A model generated the notes under the pieces. The model made no database searches and was not told the DNA's origin. It saw only the letters and a program-made list of their open reading frames with translations. From assembly GCA_950295325.1 (NCBI GenBank), contig OX485808.1, positions 16,204,527-16,264,526 on the forward strand: DNA of 60,000 nt, read 5' to 3'. This DNA is from Polytrichum commune. Its lineage: Eukaryota; Streptophyta; Polytrichopsida; Polytrichales; Polytrichaceae. The position numbers and the translations under genes were made by a program. Of the stretch, positions 14,181 to 26,211 are shown piece after piece (within the stretch, counting starts at the first letter, position 1; each line of letters starts with the position of its first letter).

Positions 14181-17100
14181 TCAGAAAAATACAGAACACT
14201 TTTCCTCGGGTTGAGGTTCAAATTCGAATATTGGGTTCATTCGGCCTTGCATCTCTGTTCCAGGCACAAACTGTGGCCCAATTCTTGTAGAATCTTGCGG
14301 AAGTGGAATTTGAGCTTCTTCATTCACAGGAGCCTGGTTGGGATGCTTGAAACATGTAGAACTGTTAGTATGTTAACCCCTTAAAAGGCTTGAGGGGTTG
14401 AGCATTTTCTAAAAATACTTAGCTTGCAATTTCTAAAATTCGTTCCAACAAAAGTAGCATTTCCGAAGTTGTTTTGAGAATTATCAGAAATTAGAAGGCG
14501 TGAGGCGGCACCATCAACAGGATTACATCCATAGGGTTAGTACAAGAATTACCTCTTCCTCCTCCCATACTGAATTTGTATGCGCAGAGAAAGATGCAAG
14601 CTGTGGTATATCATGATCCTCCGATGTTGGACTGCAAAATTCTTTTTGCCAGTTTCCGAAACCGAGCTCGTCATTCATTTGGGACAGAAGGTGGAACTCC
14701 AGGTGTGCAAAAAAATCTTCCTCATCAGCAGATTGTTCAATCTGTGGCAGCAACGCATCCGGTGGCAACCTCGGTCGAATTTCGCCATCAGTTTCGCCCA
14801 GCTTTTCCTTTTTGACCGCACAATGATCACATGGTTGCTCATTCGTTTGAGGAGGTGTACCAAGTTTGTCAGAACTACTATTTACCCTTCTAGTATTTTC
14901 ATTGTCACTTTTGATTTCAGTGACAATGTGAGTTTCGGACTCGAGCTCCCCTGCACGCTTCTCAGATACTTTAAAAGTATAATACCAAGGTGTCTGCCCT
15001 TCCTCCTCCTTCTCATCAGAATCTGATTCGTACGGGTGTAGAGGTCGATGCGTTGTTTCGACTTGCGAGTTTTTGCTTGGAATTGTATCAGAGTTGGTAT
15101 CATCACTGGGTACAAGAATTTCTTCGTCTGCACCTTGATGAATTTGAGCTTCTTCTCTGCCCTCCTCTACAGCTCCAATTGGTGTTTCTGAGTCAATGTT
15201 GAGATTAATTGGCTCTTGCTGTTTACTGCAACAAATCATGTTAAGTTTCTCCGAGCTCCCCATCACTGAATCTTCTTGCGATTGTACGCCATTTTTAACC
15301 ATTTCTCCATGATGTTCAAATGCATGAAAAGAGTTATTGAAATCTTGTCTATTCTTCAGATCTTCTTCTCCTCCTGCCGCCACATAAGCTCCCATTTCAG
15401 CAGGTGTACGGTTCCCATTGGCGCCTCGGCGTTGGCGAACCTCAGGTGAATAATAGTTAGCAGATTGCTCTATAATCCTGTGAGGCTTGTGAGACTTTTC
15501 GATGCTCAAAAATCGAGGGATGGGCTCATCATCCTCGTCGGAGTTGGAGGGGGATATATACATAAGGTTTCGCTTTTTTCTCATGCAATATTCAGGATGA
15601 AGAGCAGATTCTTGATCTTCAAAATCTTCTTCAAGTGTGACATCTGGAGACCCTTGTTGTACTTGTTGTTCTTGTTGTTCTTGGTCATTGTTGACGTCAT
15701 CCTCGAGTGGAGGTGGTAGATCCAACTCATGGCTCAAGTTTGGTTGAATTTGAGGGTTATGGTCATGGTTGGGCATCTCATTGAAATGAGATTTGCTTCC
15801 CTGGGGATAGTAGCTAACTCCATCAATTTCAATAAGAGGCTTAATAAGGAAATCCATACCCTCTGGAACAGAACTAGGAGATTCGTGTTGTTCTCTTGTA
15901 CCGGATTTGATCAGGTCCTCACAATTTGGATTGGGTACACACTCAAGGCTGAATTTTACTTGCTGGCCATTGTGGAGCTCCCACTCCAACACTGCATTCA
16001 CATGCTCACACTCATCGGATGGGACGTTCAAATTAGAATTAGGGTTTGGCTTACGGGTTGTGATAATTTCAGGTTCAAATTCAGGTTCAGGGTTTGGCTT
16101 GGTGCTTGGTGATGATGATGATGATGATGATATCACATGCTCACATGGATGTCCGGGGATAACCGATGGACTGTCGTCGATGGGGTCTGGAAATAACTCG
16201 TCTTCCGTGAATTGGAGAAGAGGGGTCTCGATCGATATCATGCGCTCTTCTGCATTCTGGTTTCGTAACTTTCTCATTCCTACAAATAGCAAACAGAAAT
16301 ATTTTAGGGACTCAGAGATGGGCAAAATCTGATCTCGAGACTTGGTTTGCAGCTTTTCCAAGAGTCCCGGATTTGAGGGTAAATTTAAGGTGATTTGAAT
16401 GGCTTCAACTCGAAGGTAATGGCATTGAAACTAGAGAGCAGGAGTTTCCTCTACGTTTTAAGCCACCACAGGCATGACATGTCAAGGAAATTTGTTACCT
16501 TCAAATTGAAGTCGTTCTTCTAATTTTTCGGAATTCCTAACTTGTGCTCGTGCCTCCTCTTCAGCTCCGATGCCTCCGTTTGCCCTGATGAATTTCTTCA
16601 AGGTCAGCTCACACACATTTTTCATAGATGCAATGCTAGACACAAACTACAGGCAAGAATCACCTGCAATGCAAGACATCATCATTCTACTGACCAACCA
16701 ACCACATGCCACCCAAAGACACAGGGCATTCCACCATGACAAGTTTCGGAACCTTACCTTCACAATTTTGTTAATTTCAACTTCATTAAACGTTGCTTGT
16801 TTCCTGTTTATCATGGCATTCTGCAGGTGCAACTACGGATCGGAAACTCACCATGCATCCGCGCAGAGCCGTTCATTCCAGAACACCGGTTTGCTGTCCA
16901 AATGTTTAAGTTGAGGCACAGATGATACTACAGTCTGCCAGACACCCCCTCTGTCCTCTTTGTCAGTTCTCAAGAAGTAGGTTACGAGCAGTTGTGAAAC
17001 TCGGCAATGCATCGACAATTCAAATCAATGTCAACGTTGTCATTGTAGGTATAAACTTGGCCACCTTAGTCTATATTAACTACAACAAAAATGCTATGGA

Positions 17101-20100
17101 ATCTATAGAAATATATCCCCACTTCCACATAAGGTATTTCCAACGAGGGTTGATGTCAAAAAGTTTGTAAACTTTTCTTCGTAAACTACCTTTTCATCGT
17201 GGATTGCGTGTGGTTCATCAGATGGCTATACGACTGATGGAATATCTTTTTAGGAAGGTGAGCATGTTCTAACCTTGCGATAGTTCGGAATGCTTCGAAC
17301 ACATGGATTTCCTGAAAGATACAGGCAAGAAAGCAACGGCAATTGTCTTAATACTTCTAGCAGCCCGTTTCCGTCTTCAAGTTTGTTTCTCGACAGGTCG
17401 AGCACACTGATTTACACGTCCACACATCCTCCTCTCAGTTTAAGTTACATAATGTCCTACATATGTATACTTCAAAGAGTCGCAAGCATCGGGTTGTATC
17501 TTTCTTGGTGGATGTCCACACGGCTTGATACTGCATTGAAAAGCACTACAACTATGTTCATAAAAGATAAGACCTATTGGCTTTACTCATCGAATTAGGT
17601 TAAGAGGATCGGAAGAGGGAAGGCATTCTGAAGAAAAAGGTACTGATAATCAAGTCAGGTAAGTAATTAGCAAGAGTATTTGAATACGACGATGATTAGC
17701 AGAAGTACCTGATGTTTGGGCATTTCTTCAGGTGAGTGATGGATTCCAGGCTCCTGAGATGATTGTTTGAAACATTTAGGGTTGCCAACAACGGACAGCA
17801 GGCTAGGTTATCCAGCCGAGTCAGCATGTTGTCACTGCAATACCGCTCTACCATAAATCATAACTCTGTAAATGCAAAGAGTTCAACAGAAAAATCTGTC
17901 TAACTATTTCCAGCCAATCGTTTGATGCACTTTTTATCTGCTTTCTTTGAAGGTCGACCTCGAAAGGATGTGCAAGCCATACTCTACCTGAGGTCAAGAG
18001 TATCGAGCTGCTTCATTCCCTCCAAGTGTTGGATGAATCCGATATTGTTCTTATGCATGGTCCTGGAGTCCCATAGGACTACGCAGTATTCAGTTCAAGA
18101 CCGACGTTGATTCAAAAGTGCGAGACAAAAGTGCTTCTCAATAGTTCCGTCAATCTATTGGCCTTGGAAAGCCCTACATGAAACTAGGCTGTGTATGCGT
18201 TCTAAAAAATTTGTGAGCTTTTGAAGGTATTAATGACTTGGCGAGAATTCAATTGTGCATTGATAATATATATGAGAGTTGCGGTGACACGGTGATTGAT
18301 ATACTTGCTACTGTAATCTATGGTGGTTGGATGCCATTGGGAGGGAATTGGAGTGCAAACAGGTTACGAAGCTCCGTCATGTATTGCAGGCCGTCCAAGC
18401 TCTCAATGCAGTTGCACTCCAGGTACAACATCTTCACTCCCTGGATAACATACAACCGAGAAAGTAAACCGGTAAGAGTTTCTTGCATTCGGAGTTACCG
18501 CCAAAGGAGAAGACCTTATCATCCTGACCTTGCTCATTTTCAAGGAAGGTATTGTGCAACTGACTACGAATCATCTCTTCTTCTATGCAAATAGGATTGA
18601 CTACCATCAATACCTCTTAAACCGTACAAGTCGTTGAGAATCGTAACATGCAACTCCCTCAACACAATAGCTTTTGAGTCTAAACGTCGTGCAATAAGAT
18701 CCGCACTTGAAATTGAATTTGCCATGCTATTGCTGATGAGTCTAAAAGAAACACAAGAAATGAAAAATTTTCTTGATGATAGAGTTCGATTTCCAGGCCG
18801 TGCCCCGAAACAGACAAGGATAGATAGATATTCTATCTTCTGTAAAGAAGTTGTGGGCAAGAGCAATTTCATTAAGTGTAATGTTTGCTTGACGGTGACT
18901 TGAACACTCCACGCGATGGCAAATCACCGGGAGTGGTAACCTCAATTGACCAAAGACGCACGCTACCCTCGAGAGAATGGAAACTCACAGTGAGTGACAT
19001 TGAGAGAACGGAAAACTCTCATTGAGTAAGTGACATTGAGAGAATGGAAACTCACAGTGTATTCCTCCAGGTTTTTGATTTCAGAGAAGCCCTGATTTTG
19101 CAGGTACAGCTTGTCGTTGAGGGCGGGTGTCTGGAACTGCCTATACTTTCTGCATTGCTGTCGGATCCACTCCTTAGTCATTACCAGCGCCATCTCTTTC
19201 TCAGCTTTGTCAATTTTCAGGTTCTTCTAAAATTGCGAAGCTCTTTCACATTGATGTCTGTCAGCGCCCTCGACAAAAATTACTATTAAGTTAGGCAGTC
19301 GAACAAGGGACTTGGAATGCAAGGGTCCTGTCTTCATACATGGCACAATTGCAAAGCAAGGACAGGAATGTTTGGAGGTTTGTTTGTAAATCATCACAAA
19401 ATCGGTTCTGCTGCATCTTAACAGATCATCGAGGCCCTGGAGACAGAGGATTTAAAAATATGTTATTGTTGCGAATTCGACACCATTCCAGGTCCGGCAT
19501 ACACGCCGCACAACCTCATCTTTTCGATGATCATTTCTTATTTGGATAACAAGCTCGCCAAAGTATCAAATCATCGCAAGAGAAACGAAATTGTGAATAC
19601 CTCATCTGTTTGAGTTTGTCTCTCAAGTTCCAAAGCTTTGGAATCAGTTTCTGTGCAATCCACTTTGAAATGTGAAGTTGGAAGGCCTACTTACATTCGT
19701 GAGACCTGAGGTCATGTGGGACTCATGGGTGCACCCTTGGATTTGGACCCAGAGTAATGGATACAAATCTGTCCAACCTCCCAGGTCTACATGGAGTTAA
19801 AACATGACATCCAAGAATTAAACCTAAATTTGGTGGAGAGTCCGCCGGCGGCCAACAGTAACCCAAATTTCGACCAGGAAAGTGAAGACATGATGACAAG
19901 AGTGATTGAGTAAGTAGTCCCAGACATGGAAAGCCTTTCATATGTATTGAGCACCAAATTGTAGCCAATGAATATGATCTGACATTGATTTTCCAGAGTA
20001 TTGGCGCCCTAGGCTTCAGTTGAAGCAGCCTTCAGCCGGGACTGTCAGATGAAGATTCCACGCTAGAATGTGACAAAATGCAGTCAGCAATCTGTGAAAA

Positions 20101-20393
20101 AGGTACAGATTCCACCGAAAGTTACCCTTGAGACCAAAAACCCATGGCATATCGTCGTTGAGATGGAACTCATCAGATCTTGGAATTGTTGATCTCTGCT
20201 TGATTGCATGGGTCCCTACTTCCTCAGAAATGGTCAGTGTAACTTCTCTGTTGCAATTGCCAGAATTTTCTACAAGTGAAAAACCAAGAAACACGTTGAA
20301 AACCACATAAGTGTACAAAAACTTGCCAAGAAACTGGAGATGGGCACTTGGTGAGAGTACATAGATCAAGTTACTCATGGAATCCTCGGTCAT
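14181..20393 (-). CDS. DNAAF1: dynein axonemal assembly factor 1 (DNAAF1/LRRC50/ODA7)
   Basis: This is a leucine-rich-repeat protein that acts in the cytoplasm with chaperones to preassemble outer dynein arms for motile cilia. Coding exons on the minus strand are 20393-20375, 20269-20126, 19662-19601, 19226-19056, 18440-18361, 18062-17988, 17834-17709, 17406-17274, 16934-16852, 16584-16499, 16279-14553 and 14333-14181. All join in phase to 952 aa. Exon 4 carries MTKEWIRQQCRKYRQFQ and then LNDKLYLQNQGF-EIKNLEEYT, the family's N-terminal signature. Exons 5-8 give the LRRs (YLECNCI, LDLS, LNVSNNHL, VLDLSRNKLED) and the cap motif SGNPCVRSIPNYRK (residues 257-270). Exon 9 gives LKHLDSKPVFWNERLCADAW and exon 10 GGIGAEEEAR, matching the animal 'LDDRPVF...CAEAWARGG' block. 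The long acidic tail (about 330-952) is poorly conserved, as in the family. Exons 1-3 and 12 are supported only by splice sites, phase and codon quality. Without exons 1-3 the start would be Met87 or Met91. Confidence 0.92.
16110..16131 (-). repeat. TCA trinucleotide run coding for poly-serine in DNAAF1
   Basis: Seven TCA codons in a row within exon 11 encode a run of serines in the disordered tail. A length change here would add or remove serines without breaking the frame. Confidence 0.8.
18972..19059 (-). repeat. duplicated 5' splice-site region in DNAAF1 intron 4
   Basis: The block CACTGTGAGTTTCCATTCTC, which spans the exon 4 donor (ACT|GTGAGT), occurs again 68 bp further into the intron. 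The second copy keeps the donor consensus. A related partial block lies between the two. Confidence 0.7.
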
Positions 20394-21308
20394 GGCGATT
20401 TAAGGATTTCCGAGGTCAACTCAAGAGGACCAAATTTCTTGAAAAATTTACTCTTCATGTTTGGTTCTATTCAACTGACCTGCTCAAATCCAAAGTGGGT
20501 CGAGTATGCACAGAGATCGTAGCAAAAAGAACAAAACTCTTCCTCCAAAGCGTTGGAACAATGCACAGAAGTAATTCAAGCAATTCTTTCAAACTGAAAG
20601 TTGCACACAACTTCCATTGAATTCTTCAGCTTTACATCAGCTTAGACACAAGTTTTGTGACCGTATCAAACATACTAAATCCGTTCTGTATTTTTCTCTC
20701 TAATCAAAGTAACTTGAGTAGGTTATCCTCGTGCTACCATCAAACGAATAACAAAGCCCTTTCCTTTCAGGGACCCTCGTTCATGGTACATCTGTACAGT
20801 TGCTGTGGTGCATCCTATTACGGGACCTTGGCATTTTGCCACAATCTCTTTCTTTCTCTCTGTTTCTCTATCCGCTTCATCCATCTTTCATGGAAGATTA
20901 ATACCACCCTTTGTAGGTAGGCATTCCTTCCTTTCAGCAAAACTGTCGAAATCCGTAATGGCGCTGTGGCAGCTCGGGAGTTCATTTCTCCAAGTTATTA
21001 TACGTTGAGTGAGAAGCATTGGATCGGTAGACAAGCTCTCCTGTATCATCATCTCCTTATCCAATACCGATTATTGTAGAAATAAAATATTGTGTACAGT
21101 TTCTTAGAATTTCTTGGGAGTGTCTTGGGAGTGTGTCTTCGTAGCCTTCTTTCTTCCGTTTGGCAGGTCTAAATCTGGTCTTTCGATCGGAGAATTTCTA
21201 CCCAAAAAGTATTTCTCGGAAGAAGGGGGTCGGTTGTTTGGTGAGTTACACCACAATGATACAAGGTTTACATCTGCAATGTGATCATGGAAAGCCACAT
21301 GATGTCCT
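20394..21308. other. spacer between DNAAF1 and ISN1
   Basis: About 0.9 kb lie between the ISN1 stop codon and the DNAAF1 start, both genes being read leftwards. This should hold the ISN1 3' end and the DNAAF1 promoter and leader. I see no clear TATA box or coding exon here. Confidence 0.4.
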
Positions 21309-23936
21309 TCACTCGATGTATGGGTTAAGACGCGCCAATCGGATGTCCCTCAACAGGAGACGAGCGAAGAAAGCGGTTTCTTCAGGATTAGCAACCCAGA
21401 GAATAGAGCACTGGGATCGAGTGGCGGAGTCATTTCCACTCACAGTAAACCGGTCTCCGACATGCAAAGTCTCACAGCACTTCTTGTTCAAGTATTTCAT
21501 GAGCGCTCTTAGCCCCACAGACTTATTCCCCACATCGACAAACACATCATTACCGCCATTGAACGCACAGAATGGAAGGTCAGATTTCATCAACTGCACT
21601 TGCACGGTGAGAGCCATCTCTTCCAAAACCTCGTAAATCGTAGGGTCCTTAGGAATCGCCCCAACCGCCCTGGGCTTGCGAATAATCTCAATCGGTACTC
21701 TTAACCTCGCAGCCGCAGATTTCAAACTCCGTTCCGCATCATCAAGCAGCTTCTGCACATCCGATTCCTCCCAGTCCAACATATCTTTCGACTTCCACAA
21801 TGCATCAGGCACAAACTCCAACCGGTAGTGCTCGTTCACCCGCAACAGATAGTTGCACTCCCCTCCCATCACATGAAAAAGGTTAGCAATGGTCGGAGGC
21901 ATCTGCAAATCCTCGAAGGCTTCCAGCAACCCCGCAAGACGATCCTCGAACTTGGCAGCGTTCCCCGGGTACCCCGCTGCGGTAACAATTGCGACATGCA
22001 CTCCTTGTTGCATGAGTTTGATGATGTGAGCTATCATCTTGTTGTCCCCCCGAATGTGATGGCCGTCAGCGTAGATGGTGCCATCTGCATCGAACGTGAT
22101 GAGTGAGAGTTTCTCAGCTATGGCATGCACCTGGGCTATGTTGAGCACATGCCGCACCTCGGCGAAATTTGGTGGGACGTATTTGCGGCGAGAGAGCGAT
22201 GCGAATTCATCGTACTCGTGAAGTGCTCGCACCAGGGGGAGCGGTGTGTGGAATCGAGGGCCAAGCTGTGGGATGAGTCTGTGTAGAGTGCTGCGAAGTG
22301 GATCCTCCGCGTGTTCTCTAACCCATCGCTCCACCTTCTCCATCACCTGCAACGATGAATACAAAAACATAAGCATACGAGATCAAGAGTAGTGCCTGAG
22401 AATTTGAAGATTAAGATATGGACCCGTAGAGCTGATAAGGATTACTTACTCGTGATCAATTACCAAGATTAGAGGTTAGCCGGCTCCAAGGACTGCCACA
22501 ATCTTGAGTAGATAGGTATCTTCCAATAAAACTTTCTTGTAGATTCGCACCCACTTGTGACATCTCAATACTCATCGACACACATATTCAATGAGCTCAT
22601 GAGGATTACTCAATAATCAATTACCAAGTTTAGAGATCAGTGGCCTCCGATGACACACAAACTTGAGTAGGTATATACTTCAATTAAACTTCCTTGTGGG
22701 TTTGCACCCACTACAACATCCCAATACTCATCAATACACATGATTCAAAACCATCCCAAAACCGAATGTTTCCATGGTTAACTTAGTGGAAGAAATGTAA
22801 CGCACCTGGAACGGTGAATGAGTTGCGTGCATGGAGATGATGAACTCGATCAGTCCATCTTGCTCTTTCAGCCGCCCCTTGCGACGAAGAACGTGTGCAT
22901 CCGTGACGCTTGACGCCCTGAAGAGGTGAGCGTCCTCCAATGCCTCCGTGCTTAGTAGCATGCTCCACCGCATTCCGCTCTTGCTGGCGGCTGCGGCTAT
23001 GGCTGCTTTCTTCTGCTCCTCCTCTGAAGAAGAAAGCAAACCTCCGTTACCGGGCGCTTGCGTCACGGCGCCATTGCTCTCGCCGCCGTTGTTCTTGGCT
23101 GCCAATCCTCCGTTGGGAATGGGTGGGGCTTGGTGCCAATCTCGGTCGGGTACCTCGATTGCCGCTGCCTGTGTCGAATTCGAGCTCACAACTTCAATAC
23201 CCCCATTGATGCCAGATTGTGTTCCAGTGTAGCAAGAAGAAGCAGTACAGTCTTGTGATGAATTGTTGGAGGAGCTGAGTACAGCACCTATCCCGCTACT
23301 ACTATTAAGTTCCTTCACAAGATGATTGCTATTTACAGTAATCTTCTCCTCCTGTGTATTCGACGAATCAATTTCCTGCCTAAGAACCCACTCCTTCTGT
23401 CCCTCATCGAAACTACTCTCTTGAATAGGACGAGGAGGAGGAATGGCTTCTGAGGTGGCTTCTTCGGAATTTGTCAACACCATCAACATCCCGGTCCGAG
23501 AACTCAAAAGCTCCAAGCCACCTCCGTCATGAGCGACCACCATGGGCGTGCTGGGGCTCTCCGCAGGGCTGTTATGGCTAGATCGCTCACTTATGGACAC
23601 ACCCGCCGCACCGTATCCACCCTCCGATGTCTCCAGCACACTCTCGCAGCTCCCAGGAATGTGAGCTTCACATCGCACCACCTTCTCCTTCTGCTGCTTC
23701 ATCGAAGAAGTTGAAGATGAAGAACCAACACCATTCCGACAACGTGAGGGTATGGTAATCGCACATGCCAAAGTCTCTGATTGCGGAGACCTCCTCCACA
23801 CCCCCGATTGCTGCAACGGGGGCAACAATACCCTCCGGGTCCCCGAAGACCGACACAGGAGCTGCAAGGTGCAAGGAGAAGAAGGCGAGTAGCAGGATGG
23901 CAGCAGCAACGCTTGCACACAGTGTGGAGTCGCCAT
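21309..23936 (-). CDS. ISN1: IMP-specific 5'-nucleotidase (ISN1 family), possible plastid targeting
   Basis: ISN1 enzymes are HAD-fold phosphatases that hydrolyse IMP to inosine. Two coding exons, 23936-22806 and 22346-21309, join in phase (PFQ|GTGCGT donor, TTGCAG acceptor) to 722 aa. The start is the first in-frame ATG (MATPHCVQALLLPS); the frame is open upstream without an ATG. The family domain runs from about residue 345 to the end. Key parts are KYVPPNFAEVRHVLNIAQ, the nucleophile motif ITFDADGTIYADG (Asp near 463 and 465), VTAAGYPG, VMGGECNYLLR, a FNGGNDVFVDVGNKSVG block and LHVGDRFTVSGNDSA, followed by LWVANPEET. All match fungal ISN1 in order. The first ~95 residues are rich in Ser, Arg and Leu and poor in acid, like a chloroplast transit peptide. 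Residues ~100-340 are Ser/Asn/Gly-rich and probably disordered, making the protein much longer than yeast ISN1 (450 aa). Function is confident; location is inferred. Confidence 0.92.
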
Positions 23937-24074
23937 AGCCACAGAGTAGAACAGTAACGGTAACAGCAACAACAGCCGAACGATTTTTCACACCAAATTC
24001 AATCAAAGCTCTCAAACCGATTTCACCAGTTTCCACTACTGCTGACTCCGAAGCTGAGAGGGAGGAATCATCAG

Positions 24075-24188
24075 CTAGATAATGTAGGCGAAAACCATCA
24101 TCATCCGCATTGTGGTGACTAAGAAGATGGCAAAACTTGAAGCTCTTCGACGTCGGGGCACCTTCATCTCCTCCCAAACTTGGCACAT
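24075..24188 (-). promoter_or_regulatory. upstream ORF (37 codons) in the ISN1 leader
   Basis: An ATG at 24188 (MCQVWEEMKVPRR) opens a 37-codon frame ending with TAG at 24077-24075, about 140 bp before the ISN1 start codon and downstream of the TATA-like box. If the leader is as inferred, it is the first ATG met by scanning ribosomes and could lower ISN1 translation. No transcript evidence is available. Confidence 0.35.
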
Positions 24189-24265
24189 ATGAGGCAAAAG
24201 AGGTGGGGATGGTGATGACGATGAAGCTATCACGAAACCGGAGTGTTGTAACGGAGAATTGCTAG

Positions 24266-24274
24266 CTTATATAG
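24266..24274 (-). promoter_or_regulatory. TATA-like box for ISN1
   Basis: CTATATAAG on the minus strand matches the plant TATA consensus and lies about 330 bp upstream of the ISN1 ATG. Transcription would be expected to begin near 24235-24240. Confidence 0.5.
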
Positions 24275-24279
24275 GTATT

Positions 24280-25400
24280 TGAAAAGGGTCCGAACTTGTA
24301 AAGGATCTGAAAACCCTTCCGCCCTCCCTAAGTTTAGTTAACCCACTTTTGAAATCACTCGAAATTCAACTTCGCCGTACTTATCATCACCCTGACGCCA
24401 CACCTGCGGAAACGAGGATGGTTTTGGGGGTTTTCCTCTACTTAAACTTACCCGGATTCGTGAATTGCCCGCCGCATCATTCAAATATCTTCTGAGTCTC
24501 TCAAGGCCGAATTTCTTCGTCACTCGCCCTACGTAACGTTGGAATCGAGGTGTTTGTCGTCCCAGTAAACCGGGAAGTCCCGTGCTGTTTCGGGAAATTC
24601 AGATAAGACACCGAGTTTATTGCTGTATTTGCTGAAAGCTCTCTTCGTAGGGAGGTAGGACGCATCCAAGTTATTACTTTTCGTCAGAGTTCGCCAAATT
24701 AGTGGGCTGAGAGCTTCGGGGAAAGAAATCGGCCAAATCTTCAAGCTGCTGCTTCCGATTAGATAAGTTTCTTTTTTGCCATCTTTCTTTCTTTCTTTGC
24801 TGCCAAGCTCACCGTCTGGAGTTGTGAGGAACCCTCCACTGTTGCAAATTTGTGTTCTCTCTTGAAACACAAATTTGAGGTTTTAAGTAAACAGCTTCAT
24901 CTTTCCGGTTGGCTGCTTACGGTTGGAGAATATTCTTGCGGATTGGCTTGAACGTTTTCAGGTTTCGGAGTGATCTTATTTTTACCGAAGTTAACTTAAG
25001 GCAAGATGGGTCTTAAGTGGCTCATTTTCTTAATCAGACCCCTATATTTGATTGGTATTTAGTTTGGTGAGGTCATAGGAGCAAACGTCATAAAGACACA
25101 TGTTTAAATGAGATTTGACTATGTCTTCATATATTAATAAGCACTCTACACTCAAGTGTAACACAATTTAGGAGTGTTACAAAAATAATGACAGAATATG
25201 ATAGAGAATAATGATGGGTGAAACTCTACGAGCAAGAGACCAAGAGGCAGCTTCTTTACTGGCTATGTCTGTAGGACAAAGACTATGCATTGACTTCTAT
25301 ATATGTTTCAAGAGCAAATTTCCTAACCACTTTGGGATCACACTTGGATGTTACTTGTTCCTACTATTTGTGGTCTAGTTTATTTCATGTGGATGGTGAG
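24280..25400. other. intergenic stretch with a small hairpin and a dispersed repeat
   Basis: No gene is recognised. A minus-strand frame at 24529-24870 is open for over 110 codons but has no ATG at its start. A perfect 12-bp inverted repeat (CAAATTTGTGTT, then AACACAAATTTG) lies at 24845-24877. About 25020-25190 is a diverged copy of the dispersed repeat also found at 40545-40750. Confidence 0.35.
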
Positions 25401-26211
25401 AGCTTGCATACCTTGGACAACTAACCAACTAATTCAACTATTAGTTAACTAGTTGCCTTTCGTAACTATAGTTGTTCGCGATTTGACTTGCTAATAAATG
25501 TAGTTAACTATAATTGTTATAGAATCTAGTTAACTATAGTTGTTCCCTAAAATGTATTGAAAAAATGTAATTGAGCAAAGTGTACTACTACAATTATAGT
25601 CTTTCATAAGAAAGGACAGAGCCTCACGGCTCTCCCGTTTTCTTGTTAACCTTCTACTCGGGTATATGCAAGAAGGTTTGATACTTCCGAGGTAACATGT
25701 CTCGTACGTAACTATATATACATCCAAGATTAGATTACTATAGTTCCAAGTTAACATCCTACCAATGTAATATCCTATGATGACAAAGTTTGGTCTACTG
25801 ACAACTAGTCATTGTTGACGGTGGTGCCTTAACAAGGATGACGTACATATCCAGTTAAGAGATCAACAAACATGCACATCCGATAACCATAACTAAATTA
25901 AGGTACGCCCGATTTTCAATATGGTTTTTGCATATGTTTCATCGTAGATTTGCTAATGCAACACGAGTTTTGAATTTAACCAGTAGAAGTTGGAGAACAT
26001 GAAAAACGAACCAAATAGCACCCACATACCCTATGGCAACTTGCTCCTGGGGTTTCACAGAGTCTAAACTTAGCCCAGCATATTCTTGTGAATTCCTTGG
26101 CATCAAATTCACCGAGGACCAACAAATATTTATATTAAAAATATATTTATATATTTATATATAAAGCACCTGATCGGAAGAGCAACAAAATTCTTCGTAT
26201 TCCAGTACTTA

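Noticed and set aside
14580-16332. plus-strand frames of 80-148 codons
   Set aside because: They are antisense shadows of DNAAF1 exon 11.
22940-23258. plus-strand frames of 66-94 codons
   Set aside because: Antisense shadows of ISN1 exon 1, caused by its Ser/Ala-rich codons.
23668-24186. 172-codon minus-strand frame overlapping the ISN1 N-terminus, with hydrophobic stretches
   Set aside because: It begins with GTG, has no ATG in its first three quarters, and runs in a different frame over the transit-peptide region. The hydrophobicity follows from reading a biased sequence out of frame.
24529-24870. 113-codon minus-strand frame with a stretch (GKKETYLIGSSSLKIW) faintly like phloem protein 2 domains
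   Set aside because: No ATG start, and the similarity stops after about 16 residues. Too weak to report as a gene.
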